From contig CM056744.1 in the NCBI GenBank assembly GCA_029851415.1, positions 63,606,172 through 63,670,171 of the forward strand: DNA of 64,000 nt. Direction: 5' to 3'. Below the pieces are notes generated by a model. It made no database searches. It worked only from the letters and a program-made list of their open reading frames with translations, and was not told where the DNA came from. The translations under genes and the position numbers were made by a program. The DNA comes from Eretmocerus hayati (taxonomy: Eukaryota; Arthropoda; Insecta; Hymenoptera; Aphelinidae). Shown piece by piece: positions 45,118-55,316 of the stretch (its first letter is position 1; each line of letters opens with the position of its first letter).

Positions 45118-45256
45118 TTTCGATGTATGATTGATTCGATCTCGTAAGACTTGGGCAGCTATAATGAGGTGTTGAGATGTACATCACCAAGCTATTTCCA
45201 ATACATCATTACAGATGCCTTAGCCCTACGAGATCGAATCAATCATCCATCGAAAG
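45118..45256. repeat. 139-bp hairpin
   Basis: The arms CTTTCGATGTATGATTGATT (from 45118) and its inverse (ending 45256) pair over about 40 bp with few mismatches. The loop region pairs again weakly (AATGAGGTGT with ACATCATT). Size and shape suit either a tiny palindromic MITE or a pre-miRNA-like transcript. Confidence 0.65.
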
Positions 45257-46069
45257 ATTACCATTCATCAGGACGATCTTCAAAAAAATGAATTTACTCG
45301 ATTTTTTGTTTCACAGTGTTGGGAAATAATTATTTTCAGTCTTTTTACCAAAAATTTTATATTTGCGCAAGATCCGTGAAACGAAGCCGACATCATTGCT
45401 ACGCTATCATGTTTATCATTACCGTGGACCACCTCTATTAATTTCAATTTTCCATCAATCGTGTAAAATGTGTCTCAAATACCAATCTACTAGATTTGGT
45501 ATTTGGCTCAATGCCGTCTATGAAATCTTTTCCAAGTTCCCTGATTCTCGATAGCCGTGGTTGTTAGGAATCCGTAAGTGGCATACAACTTTTTGATTTA
45601 TATGTACTTCATGAATTTTCGAAAATCTCCCAATGAGATTAGCCTGGTGTCTACGCGTGTAACATTTTTCATTCACTTTTTCGCCGTTTTCAACCGTTTA
45701 CAGTATGTTTAGTGAGCTGAAAAATCTATAAAAATCGGAGATCTTCTTGCATTTCAATCAGATGCAAAACGTTTAAAACTCATCCAATCGTGTTTGCCAA
45801 TTCACTTTCAAAGGGGAATTGAATGATTGCTCACTAGTCTTCAAAGATGTTAGAGCAGCAAAAATTGATTTTTGAAGTACTTTGGCATACAGAAATGGGC
45901 GTTTGGTGTGAATATCGCAATTTTCTGCGTTTTCAAGAAAATTCACAATTGATTGCAAGCGTAATTGCTTTACTTCAATGCGATGTGGTAGGGCCAAATG
46001 GATATAGATATTTTGAATATTAATAAATATATGGATGTTTTGAATCAAGCCGAGTTCAGGGATACCTAA
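45257..46069. other. No gene seen
   Basis: AT-rich DNA up to the left target duplication of the palindromic TA-flanked element. The frame at 45773-46264 (minus) straddles that element's edge and is not considered coding. Confidence 0.45.
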
Positions 46070-46071
46070 TA

Positions 46072-47345
46072 CAGTATCGTGCAAAAATTCCTGAACGGTA
46101 GTATGAAATCCTTCTTTGCTCAAACATAGATTGCTCGAGCCTAGATCAACGTAGAGCGATTTCGAAAACAGCATTTTGAAGATGAGAAAAATTTCTAACT
46201 TCCTGTGGTTTTTGATTTTTTCATGAGCCCTGCCTGATTGCACAAACAGCTGATGTAAATTCAAGAATTTCGAGAAAAAACGTTTTTAGTCTACCCATGT
46301 AGAACATAAGATTCCATGAACATATATGATCATGGAATCCATGGATTCCATGGTCATATATGATCATGAATAAAATCGATTCCAAATGTTGTAATTTTCA
46401 TTCCGGAAAAGTGTGATATACTAATATACAACATCAACACTTTATGGTGATGATCGAATATCACTCAGAAAATTTTTTCCCGGAGTCATTCTCAGTTTTT
46501 GAACATTTGAAGTACTGAAAAGAAAAAATGCACATCAAATATTATCTTTCGTCAAAAATGTCAGTTTTTGGCAACTCGAGACCGACTCCTAGAAAGATTT
46601 TTTTCAGTAGTATATGATCAGTATCGTGACGTATTGATGTTTGAAAAGGTTCGAATCAATATATCACAACTTTCTGGAATAAAAATAAAATATTAAAGCA
46701 GTTTTACGTATGATCATATATGACCATGGAATCCTCGGATTCCATGATCATATATGTTCATGGAATCGTATGTCTTACATGGGTATGTGCAACCATCCAG
46801 ATGCGGGTAAAGATGGATCAATTTCACGAAAAGCATCTCAAAGAGCGGAACTATCGCATTGGATTATCTTTTACGTCATGCGAACGAGAGTGTGAAAGCT
46901 CTCAAAGTAGCCAGATTCTCAGATTATCAATGGAATACGGGAGAAAACGGCAAAAAATGGTAAAAAACTACGGTTTTAGCTACTTTGAGAGCTCTCACAC
47001 TCTCGTTCGCATGAAATAAAAAATAATCAAAAAATCATTGCAAATGGGATAATTCCCGCTCTCTAAGATGCTTTTCGTGAAAATGCTCTATGTTCATCCG
47101 CATATGAATGGTTGTTGCCCATAGAGTAAAAGCGTTTTTTTCTCGAAATTCTTGCATTTTCATCAGCTGTTTGTGCAATGAGGCAGGGCTCATAAACAAA
47201 ACCAAAAACCCCAAAAAATTAGAATTTTTTCTCATCTTTAAAATGCTTTTTTCAAGACCGCTCTACGGTGATCTGGGCTCGAGCAATCGATGTTTGAGCA
47301 AGAAAGGATTCCATACTACCGTTCAGGAATTTTTGCACGCTACTG
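46072..47345. mobile_element. Large palindromic Tc1/mariner-type foldback element
   Basis: TA target duplications (46070-46071, 47346-47347) bracket ends CAGTATCGTGCAAAAATTCC and, reversed, CAGTAGCGTGCAAAAATTCC, typical of Tc1/mariner-like MITEs. The inverted arms extend inward through TGAACGGTAGTATG and two CATATATGATCATGGAATCC palindromes (about 46321-46372 and 46710-46770), to near the centre at about 46540. Apart from a 336-bp element nested in the right arm, each arm is about 450-470 bp. No transposase is encoded. Confidence 0.85.
46786..47121. mobile_element. Palindromic MITE nested in the right arm
   Basis: TA duplications at 46784-46785 and 47122-47123. Comparing the two arms of the host element shows that this 336-bp block interrupts the right one (ACATGGGTA continuing as GAGTAAAAG). 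The ends are TGTGCAACC and, reversed, TGGGCAACA. Long arms contain TTCACGAAAAGCATCT and CATGCGAACGAGAGTGTGA and meet near 46945. It is younger than the element it sits in. Confidence 0.85.
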
Positions 47346-47347
47346 TA

Positions 47348-48795
47348 TGAGCCCAGAGAAGCTCAAGCCTCGTCAAGTATAGACTTTACCAGAGGTGAAA
47401 GTGAAATAAATTGATCCAGGATAATTTGAAAATCATTCAAATGGAACTCAAAATATAAGCAGATCAAGAAATAGCAAAATTCTACTTGACTTCAGTGTAG
47501 GAAAGCCTGATTAGTGCGATTTGACGTAGATGAACCACCATTTTGTACTTCATATAGATCAAAGTGCGCTCTCTCATAGTTACTATTACTGTGTACTAGT
47601 GAGATTTCAAGTATTGACATGAATTGATCATACAGACCTACAGGAAAAAAACAAAGTTCTGATTAGGAAAGATGTGGATCATTTCCACCTTATTTTGAGC
47701 TGCTAAACATGAATCTGAACGCAGAACAGCACCATTCTCTCTAGTCGTTTTTGAGTCATGGCAATAATGTATGGGTTTCAAAAATACCGAAATGTGAGTT
47801 TTTGCATGGAGATAAATTAGGTAGACCTTTGAGTGAAAAATTAAGGCCGAGAAAGTATTTTAGCTATTCAATCTTACATCAAAAACGTATTTGACTTTTT
47901 TGTACCTAGGGAACTGGAAAAAATCCCACACGGATTCAAATTCTCTTCGCGGGATATTAAAATCCAAGACCAGAATGGTAACTAGATCGGTAAAAACTAA
48001 GGACCGGATGAAATTTACATCAAAATCTACGATCGAGAATGTATTTTTGGAGGAATTCCCAGCGATGCTGGGAAGCTGAAAAGGAAAGTAAACGAGATGT
48101 TACACATATCGTACTCCGTACAAGCAAATTAATCCTGCCTTAAAGTGGTTATTTTAGTTGAATTTTGCTATGCTTCTCATCACTGGCTCCTGGCGTATTG
48201 GGAAATTTTTGAGAAAAATACATTTCCGACGTGAAATTTGACGTAAATTTTCATACCACCCTTCTTTTGGACCTATCGACTTACCATTTCGGTTGAAGAT
48301 AAGAATATCACACTAAGAGAATTCCAACACGTGTACGGTTTTCTCTTGATGACTAGGGATATAAAAATTGCTGAGGGATACGTTTTTTATGTCAAATGTG
48401 ATAGCAAAACTGATTGCTCTCATTGTTATACTGTGAAAGGTTACGATTTACTTCTAAATCCCAAAAACTCACTCCTCGGTATTTTTGAAAACTATAAAAG
48501 TAGCCATAACTCGAAAACGGCCGTAGGTGGTAGAATTTTTTTTGGACCGGGTAGAATTTTTCTAGACCAAGAGTGTGTCGCTACGAGCAAGGGTCAAGGC
48601 GCACCAGGATGGGTAAAATGAGCTAGTTTTCTGATAATTTAAAAAAAATGAAAAAAGGTTGAGTTTTTCTCCTTGTGGATTCGGGGAGTAGAATGTTGGT
48701 TGCATCAATCTGTCTTTTTAGATTTTCCACAGTTCACAATTTCGGTGCCAGGGTGCTGTTCTGAGTTCAGGTTCGTGTTCAGCAACTCAAAATAC
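47348..48795. other. No gene seen
   Basis: AT-rich DNA. A 96-codon frame at 48331-48621 has no domain or splice context. Confidence 0.45.
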
Positions 48796-48803
48796 GTTAA
48801 AAC

Positions 48804-49490
48804 TAGGGATGCTGCGATATTCGAGAATTATCGCTCTCGTCCCGATATCGCCTCGTGAAGACGAGACGAGATCGAGACGATGATTAATTAGTAATTTATC
48901 GCTCGAGACGATATGAATTTTTGCTCTCGCCGAGGCTCTCGCCGAGACATCGACAAGAACATTATAGAATCTAGACTTCTTTAATGACTCTCCTGATTCC
49001 TTGAATAAGTTATCATCAATAAAAGAACCGAAAATTTGCTTCCAATTGGTGCTGACGTAGCTTTTATGCTTAAGATATTTCTAGCCATTGGGCTTCGAGA
49101 TGAAACCGTGTATTGGTGGTCCTTCTACCACATGAGGGTGTCAGTTGTTTCTTCAGTAGATCTAGCAGCTCTCAAATACTCATTCATTCCTTCCATCCAG
49201 CTTCATGTATCAGACGTATCACTTCCAGCCCATGGATATTTTAGATTCAACTAATTTCTGGATATCTGACTTTTAACTTGAATTGTGGACTTAGAAATGA
49301 TCGACCATCTCTTGTTGGCTACTCAACGTTTTTGAACTCAAGTGGAAATAATGAGCAAATCTCGCTGAGAGTCTCGCTCGATAACGAGGCGAGACGAGAC
49401 GATAACGAGGCGATAACCAGATTTTGTCACTTTTTCGAGAGCGAGGCGATAAGTCCCAATCCTCGTCTCATCTCGTCTGCGGCATTTCTA
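48804..49490. mobile_element. Non-autonomous hAT element
   Basis: An 8-bp target duplication GTTAAAAC (48796-48803, 49491-49498) and ends TAGGGATGCTGCG and, reversed, TAGAAATGCCGCA are diagnostic of the hAT superfamily. Subterminal regions are full of CGAGACGAGA and TCGCTCTCG motifs in both orientations, likely transposase-binding sites. The interior (about 49110-49240, plus) reads YWWSFYHMRV and later AALKYSFIPSI. This loosely resembles the WW...KYL-IP dimerisation region at the C-terminus of hAT transposases, suggesting an internally deleted autonomous element. Confidence 0.88.
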
Positions 49491-49498
49491 GTTAAAAC

Positions 49499-50469
49499 CA
49501 ACATCTTACACTTTTTTGGTCAGATAATTTTCTCATTATTGTGGGCCTGTATACGTTTTTCATAATTCTCGCATAATCCAATACTACGGATTAGGTAATG
49601 ACTAAAGGATTCACACACCACTTGGTGCGAACTAGTTTTGAGGCATATCCGTGTTTCTTTAATGATGTTCTCGATTGTTAACGCGATAATAATCAATTTT
49701 TTTCATCTTAGGTCGAGAAATACTTGCACTTTGATGATTCGCATTTTGTAAGGGGAAGGTCTCATCTTACCAAATTCTGAACACAAGTACTGACTCAGTA
49801 AAATTCTTGTATTCCACCTTCTAACATAGCGATCCAAAATATTCACAGGATATATAGTCAATCGATTTTCTGTGCGATCTTGACTGCAGATTTTTGAAAA
49901 TTGAGATCTGTTGGAGCTTTCACCAATAACATGATGGAAATGATGCACCCCGGATAAATGACGACATAGGGCATATATTTACAGGAAAAAGCTGTTCCGC
50001 CTTCAGCAACTTCTTCTTTGTTCCAATTAATTGGCCCCATTCCTGAAAAGACTGTCTAATAAAAAATGTAGATATCGGTATGAAATAATACACATTTTTT
50101 ATGGAATGGAATATTTTATTAAAAAATATAGTTATTACTAATGATTCGAAAACTATTGCAACCTTGCACAGAATTTATCAGGGCACAATACTTACTTTTG
50201 AAACCTTATGATGATTTATGTAACGCAATCTTACGAGTCATTCAATCATTTGCCATTGGATTCTTTACTAAATTTCTCACAAGGATTGACATGAATTGTT
50301 AGCGAGCGGAGAACACATTTATAGTTCAGTGATAGAATACCAGCATTCCAAAAAGGGTCTCCTTCTGCAATAAGATCCGGAATAAAATGGGATGGCTAAC
50401 TGAGGAACTTTCTCAAATTTTGATTATTCGCAAATAAAAATAAGGCTTAAAAATTGGGAACCAAACGAA
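49499..50469. other. No gene seen
   Basis: AT-rich DNA without evident repeats or coding signals. Confidence 0.45.
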
Positions 50470-51100
50470 CTCTCTCAGCATCAATCAGCTAAAATATAGC
50501 TGAAATATCAGCTATTACTCCCATGGGTCGTCAAACTGCTGATCAAATCAGCAAACGCTAAAATCACGCTCAAATCGATAACTTTGGCGAAAAACTCCAC
50601 AAATCCGGGTCCCAGTATCGTCATGAACATATTAACGACAATTCCAGGCCAAATCACGTCGAAATGAGGTGTTTTGGTTTGATAGTTACTCAATTTGTGT
50701 CACGAGAGGTCCTATATAGCTGATAACAATCAGCTATAAATCAGTGATTGTAGCTGAAATTCAGCTTATGTAGCTGAAATTCAGCTACAGTAGCTATTCG
50801 TGTCAGTAAAAAACCGTTCACTGAAAAATCAGCTTATAATAGCTGATTCAGTCAGCTAACATAGCTGGAATCTCAGCTAATATAGCTGATTTTTCAGCTA
50901 AACGATATTCGAATTCGTGTTGTGCCGTATACACTATACAGTGTCGTGATCAGCATTGGATTGAAGGAGATATGATGACAGGGAGCCTAATATGACAACA
51001 TAAGTATATGTAGATCGAGAGATCTTTATTTCTCAGGAGGTGAGGTTGTGGCCGTTGTCGGTTTTTGTCATGAGGCTATAGCGAAAAACACCTGCTTAGC

Positions 51101-51813
51101 CTGGCCCGCTTCAACAACAGGTGGCCCGCTTTAACAACAAATGGCCCGATTTACCAGCATGTGGCCCACTTTAACAGCATGTGGCTCACTTTAACAACAC
51201 GTGGCCCACTTTAACAGCAGGTGGCCCGATTTACCAGCATGTGGCCCACTTTAACAGCACGTGGCCCACTTTAACAGCAGGTGGCCCGATTTACCAGCAT
51301 GTGGCCCACTTTAACAGCAGGTGGCCCGGTTTACCAGCATGTGGCCCACTTTAACAACACGTGGCCCACTTTAACAGCATGTGGCTCACTTTAACAACAC
51401 GTGGCCCACTTTAACAGCAGGTGGCCCGATTTACCAGCATGTGGCCCACTTTAACAGCACGTGGCCCACTTCAACAGCAGGTGGCCCGATTTACCAGCAT
51501 GTGGCCCACTTTAACAACACGTGGCCCACTTTAACAGCATGTGGCCCGATTTACCAGCATGTGGCCCACTTTAACAGCACGTGGCCCACTTTAACAGCAG
51601 GTGGCCCGATTTACCAGCATGTGGCCCACTTTAACAACACGTGGCCCACTTTAACAACACGTGGCCCACTTTAACAGCATGTGGCTCACTTTAACAACAC
51701 GTGGCCCACTTTAACAGCAGGTGGCCCGATTTACCAGCATGTGGCCCACTTTAACAGCACGTGGCCCACTTTAACAGCAGGTGGACCGATTTACCAGCAT
51801 GTGGCCCACATTA
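51101..51813. repeat. 20-bp minisatellite, about 36 copies
   Basis: Tandem 20-mers such as GTGGCCCACTTTAACAGCAC, with variants GTGGCCCGATTTACCAGCAT and GTGGCCCACTTTAACAGCAG. The three variants often follow each other as a 60-bp higher-order unit. All frames stay open because 60 is a multiple of three, giving a spurious 97-residue repeat peptide. Confidence 0.95.
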
Positions 51814-52134
51814 AGCCTTACTTCCCGATGTCGGAAAATTTTTCTGACAAGAAATATATCAATAACTTGTAAAAAATTTTCCCGAAAAATTTCAACCAGC
51901 TGGGTGAATTTCTGATTCAACCCAATGAATTTTTCAAAAACGTCATAAGTACAAAAATGAAATTTTTTCTTACTTTCCCTTAAATGGAAGCAAGTAGAAA
52001 ATCTATTTTCGAGCGGATGTGTTCCTGGGTTTTTCAGAGGTTTTTCAGAATTTTGTCAATCGAAATTCATCACAATTGTCGGTTTTTAGCCATGTCAACT
52101 GTAGACGAAAAAATAAGTAAAGGGATTAACAGCA

Positions 52135-52229
52135 AGTGGCCCACTTCAACAGCAGGTGAACCACTTTAACAACAGGTGGCCCGCTTTAACAGCAGGTGGC
52201 CCGCTTTAACAGCACGTGGCCCACTTTAG
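52135..52229. repeat. Outlying minisatellite copies
   Basis: About five more 20-mers of the same family (GTGGCCCGCTTTAACAGCAG and variants), separated from the main array by about 320 bp of unrelated DNA, still within the same TIR element. Confidence 0.85.
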
Positions 52230-52485
52230 TGACATCATTTGGGACGTGGAAATTGGATAATCAAGTTAATCTGACTGCACTAAACGAACTATTATGTATA
52301 TCAGAGCCAAAAATTTTTACGAGGCGCACAAAGCACGAGGAAAATCATCCCCTAACGGTGTATATCAATGCATATCACCCCCCGTGATAGCTGATTCAAT
52401 CAGTGAAAATCCGTTCACGTTAGCTGACGAAATCAGCTATTACGAGCTGATTTTCAGCTACCCTAGCTGATTGATGCTGAGAGAG

Positions 52486-53346
52486 AAGGTCTGAGAAATA
52501 TGTTGGAGGAATGAAATAAAAAAATTCTAGGTCCTGGGATCAGTGTCACCAATTTTCTTCCAATTTTTCACTAGCGATTGCGCGATTAATTCATCAGTTG
52601 GGATGAATTTTGAATATATATTGAATTGTCATTACATGCCGGGAGAAATAACTTCTCATTTCAAATAGATTACCACTCATGAATTCGGAGACTGTAAAGG
52701 CATGAAGGCAGTCTCTCTCAAAATAGTGATATCTTGGATAATATGCGTCGTAGGAGAAATTCTGGAAAGAGCATTCGAATGAACACGCAAACCCAAATAT
52801 TCTTTCGAAGAACTGTACAGATCATTCAAACGCTCCATTGAATAATCATTAGCTGACGAATAACGAAGTTAGTAAATGGTCAGAAAGATAGTTTTTATCT
52901 GACAACGTGAATTGAGTCAGAATAATTGAATCCATGCACTCGACAATTTCGGAATCATTTTTCAACTTCATTTAGGTTCGATGACATCTAATCTTATTTT
53001 ATTATTCTCCTGAACCTACCATTTTTGTTCTGATATGATTATATCAGAATTAGAGTTGTATCTTCAAGTCATGTACCTACTTCACGCATTCATCTGCGCA
53101 TATTGTTCGAATTATAATTTCATCAAAAAATACCCGGTCCCCGATTGATTTTGTTATCTCCATTAGTCACTGCAATACCACTCCTTAGTAGTGCGTGAAG
53201 CATCCTGGGAATCAATGATTTCATGCCTCTCCACTCCTTGCGATTGACCCAAATATTTCTTTTTCCTCCTAGGCTTCCGCTTAAATTTGAGCATAAGCTT
53301 GAAATTCAAATAATATCGGTGCAAGGAAGCTAGTTTTGACTCCTAT
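52486..53346. other. No gene seen
   Basis: AT-rich DNA without recognised coding sequence or repeats. Confidence 0.45.
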
Positions 53347-54240
53347 GTTTGTCTACAAAGAATTCCAAGAAATGTTAGCATTTCCGATCTTGTAACAACC
53401 AATTCGATCGATGGCTGTTAGTTCTAATGTAAGGTAAGATGTCCAATCAATCTAACCATCCAGTCAATTTTACTGACCAATAGACAGAGTCCTCAGCACG
53501 TAAGAAGTTCCCAACCCCGAATTCTTCCTTTCCAGACTCCACCCAACCAGTTGAAATTTGCTTGTCGCTCCTGAGTCCTCGCTTTGCTTTTCCAATTACT
53601 TGTGATTTCGATCTTCCGCAGATGTAATTACTTAATCATGCATGGATACCACGTTTTTCTACAAAGAATTTGCATCTGCGAATTTGTAACAGTTAATTCG
53701 ATCGAATGCTGTCAGTTCTAACGTAAGGTAAGATGCCCGATCAATCTAACCATCCAGTCAATTTGACTGACCAATTGACAGAGTCCTCAGCACGTAAGAA
53801 TTTCCCAATCCCGAATTCTTCCTTTCCAGACTCCACCCAACCAGTTGAAATTCGCTTGTCGCTCCTGAATCCTCTCTTTGCTTTTCCAATTACATGTGAT
53901 TTCGATCTTGTGCAGATGTAATTACTTAATCATGCATGGATACCACGTTTGTCTACAAAGAATTTCAAAGAATGCTAGCATTTGCGATCTTGTAACAACT
54001 AATTCAATCGATGGCTGTCAATTCTAACGTAAGGTAAGATGCTCAATCAATCTAACCATCCAGTCAATTGTACTGACCAATTGACAGAGTCCTCAGCACG
54101 TCAGGATTTTCCAATCCCGAATTCTTCCTTTGCAGACTCCATTCAACCAGTTGAAATTTGCCTGTCGCTCCTGAATCCTCCCTTTGCTTCTCCTATTAGT
54201 TGTGATTTCGATCTTGTACAGATGTAATCACTTAATTATT
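53347..54240. repeat. Three ~300-bp tandem direct repeats
   Basis: Units start with GTTTNTCTACAAAGAATT at about 53347, 53653 and 53947 (spacing 306 and 294) and end near GATGTAATTACTTAATCATG. Each contains an AAGGTAAGATG donor-like site followed by CCAGTCAATTNNACTGACCAA, itself an inverted repeat. Units 2 and 3 share an open 62-codon plus-strand frame (53733-53921 and 54039-54227, ending DFDLVQM), which unit 1 breaks with a TAG. It could be a duplicated exon-like segment, but coding is unproven. Confidence 0.85.
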
Positions 54241-55090
54241 CATGGAGATCAGTAAGTACTTGGACGAGTACACTCAAAAACTGAATCTCTACCCAGATTC
54301 TAAGCCCATACATACTATGGAGTGTTATCAGGTATTTTGGTGACTCGTTTTTGATGCAATCCCTTCATTGACCCGATCCCTTAAATAATTTATCCATATT
54401 TTGCAGACTCAATCCCAAACACTCGATTCCATCTTTCTATCTTGAGCCTTTTCTTACTTTTCAAAACAATGGAATCAACTTTTCGATTGTGAGATCAGAA
54501 GATTGAGAGTGGTTTGTATCAAGATCTCACGAGATACTCAAAAGACATCCGGGTGGAGAGTTGCCAATCTATGGAGGATATATATGGAAGGTAATGTATC
54601 TAATCAATGAAGTGATTGAATTTTCCCCCCACCATCCCAAACATCAGATGAACCTCGGGAAATAGTTAATTTTGACCAGAATTTTTCAAATCTTGCCTTA
54701 CTATTAGAATGTAAAGAAACCAGAGTGTATCAGTGAATTAAGTTTTTCTGACTACAAAGGTAAGTGAATTTCGGCATTGCTCTTTTGAAGCCATGCTAAC
54801 AAGTTTCATAGGTATCTCTATGGACAGGGATGGATCTGGAAATGATTTTAGAATTTTCTTCATTCAACTTCAGATGACTCGCCTCACAGTTTATATCGTT
54901 TCACTATCTCAGATGGTCAAAATCGTCACTGTTCCCGGGATACAGTTGTTTCTGAAAGGATCCAGTGATCACTGAATTGTATTGGAACTAATTTTGTAAA
55001 CAAATTCACCAGGAAATAGCGAATGATGAAATGGAATGAAATTCAAGAATCAATTCTGGGACGTCTCTGCTCACCTATACGGAGAATTGC
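54241..55090. other. No gene seen
   Basis: AT-rich DNA with short frames only. Confidence 0.45.
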
Positions 55091-55314
55091 AATCTCTAAA
55101 TTGTTGACCGTATCTCTGGATACATGGCTCACTTTACCTGAATACTCTATAATTGGAGTAAATTTTGGTGAGAATTGTTTATTCGCATCCTTTGATATCG
55201 ACGATCTCTGCTTATTGTTGGTGATACGAATGAATACAGAAAAGCTGCGTTTCATCATTCTGTTTTCCGACGTAACAAAACTACTGCAATATATATAAAA
55301 TAGCTCGAATCCTG
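55091..55314. repeat. Left copy of 224-bp flanking direct repeat
   Basis: 224 bp of ordinary AT-rich DNA that recurs in the same orientation at 58081-58304 with about ten differences by eye and no length change. Only the dinucleotide AC separates it from the palindromic array. Confidence 0.93.
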
Positions 55315-55316
55315 AC

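Larger units (their letters stand above)
50470..52485. mobile_element. TIR element with AGCTGA-rich ends and inner minisatellite
   Basis: The ends are exact inverted repeats for at least 22 bp (CTCTCTCAGCATCAATCAGC from 50470; inverse ending at 52485). AGCTGA/TCAGCT words are scattered in both orientations near each end (50483-50515, 50715-50910, 52390-52470). The interior holds the 20-bp minisatellite and AT-rich DNA. No transposase and no clear target duplication were found (flanks GAA and AAG), so the class is open. Dense subterminal short motifs are usual for transposase binding. Confidence 0.65.

Noticed and set aside
48331..48621. 96-codon frame
   Set aside because: No recognisable protein features, and no supporting splice or promoter signal.
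51101..51813. Short regularly spaced repeats suggesting a CRISPR array
   Set aside because: Units are contiguous 20-mers without unique spacers, in a eukaryotic context; it is a minisatellite.
51381..51872. Repeat protein MAHFNNTWPTLTAGG-type
   Set aside because: By-product of the 20-bp minisatellite whose 60-bp period keeps frames open.
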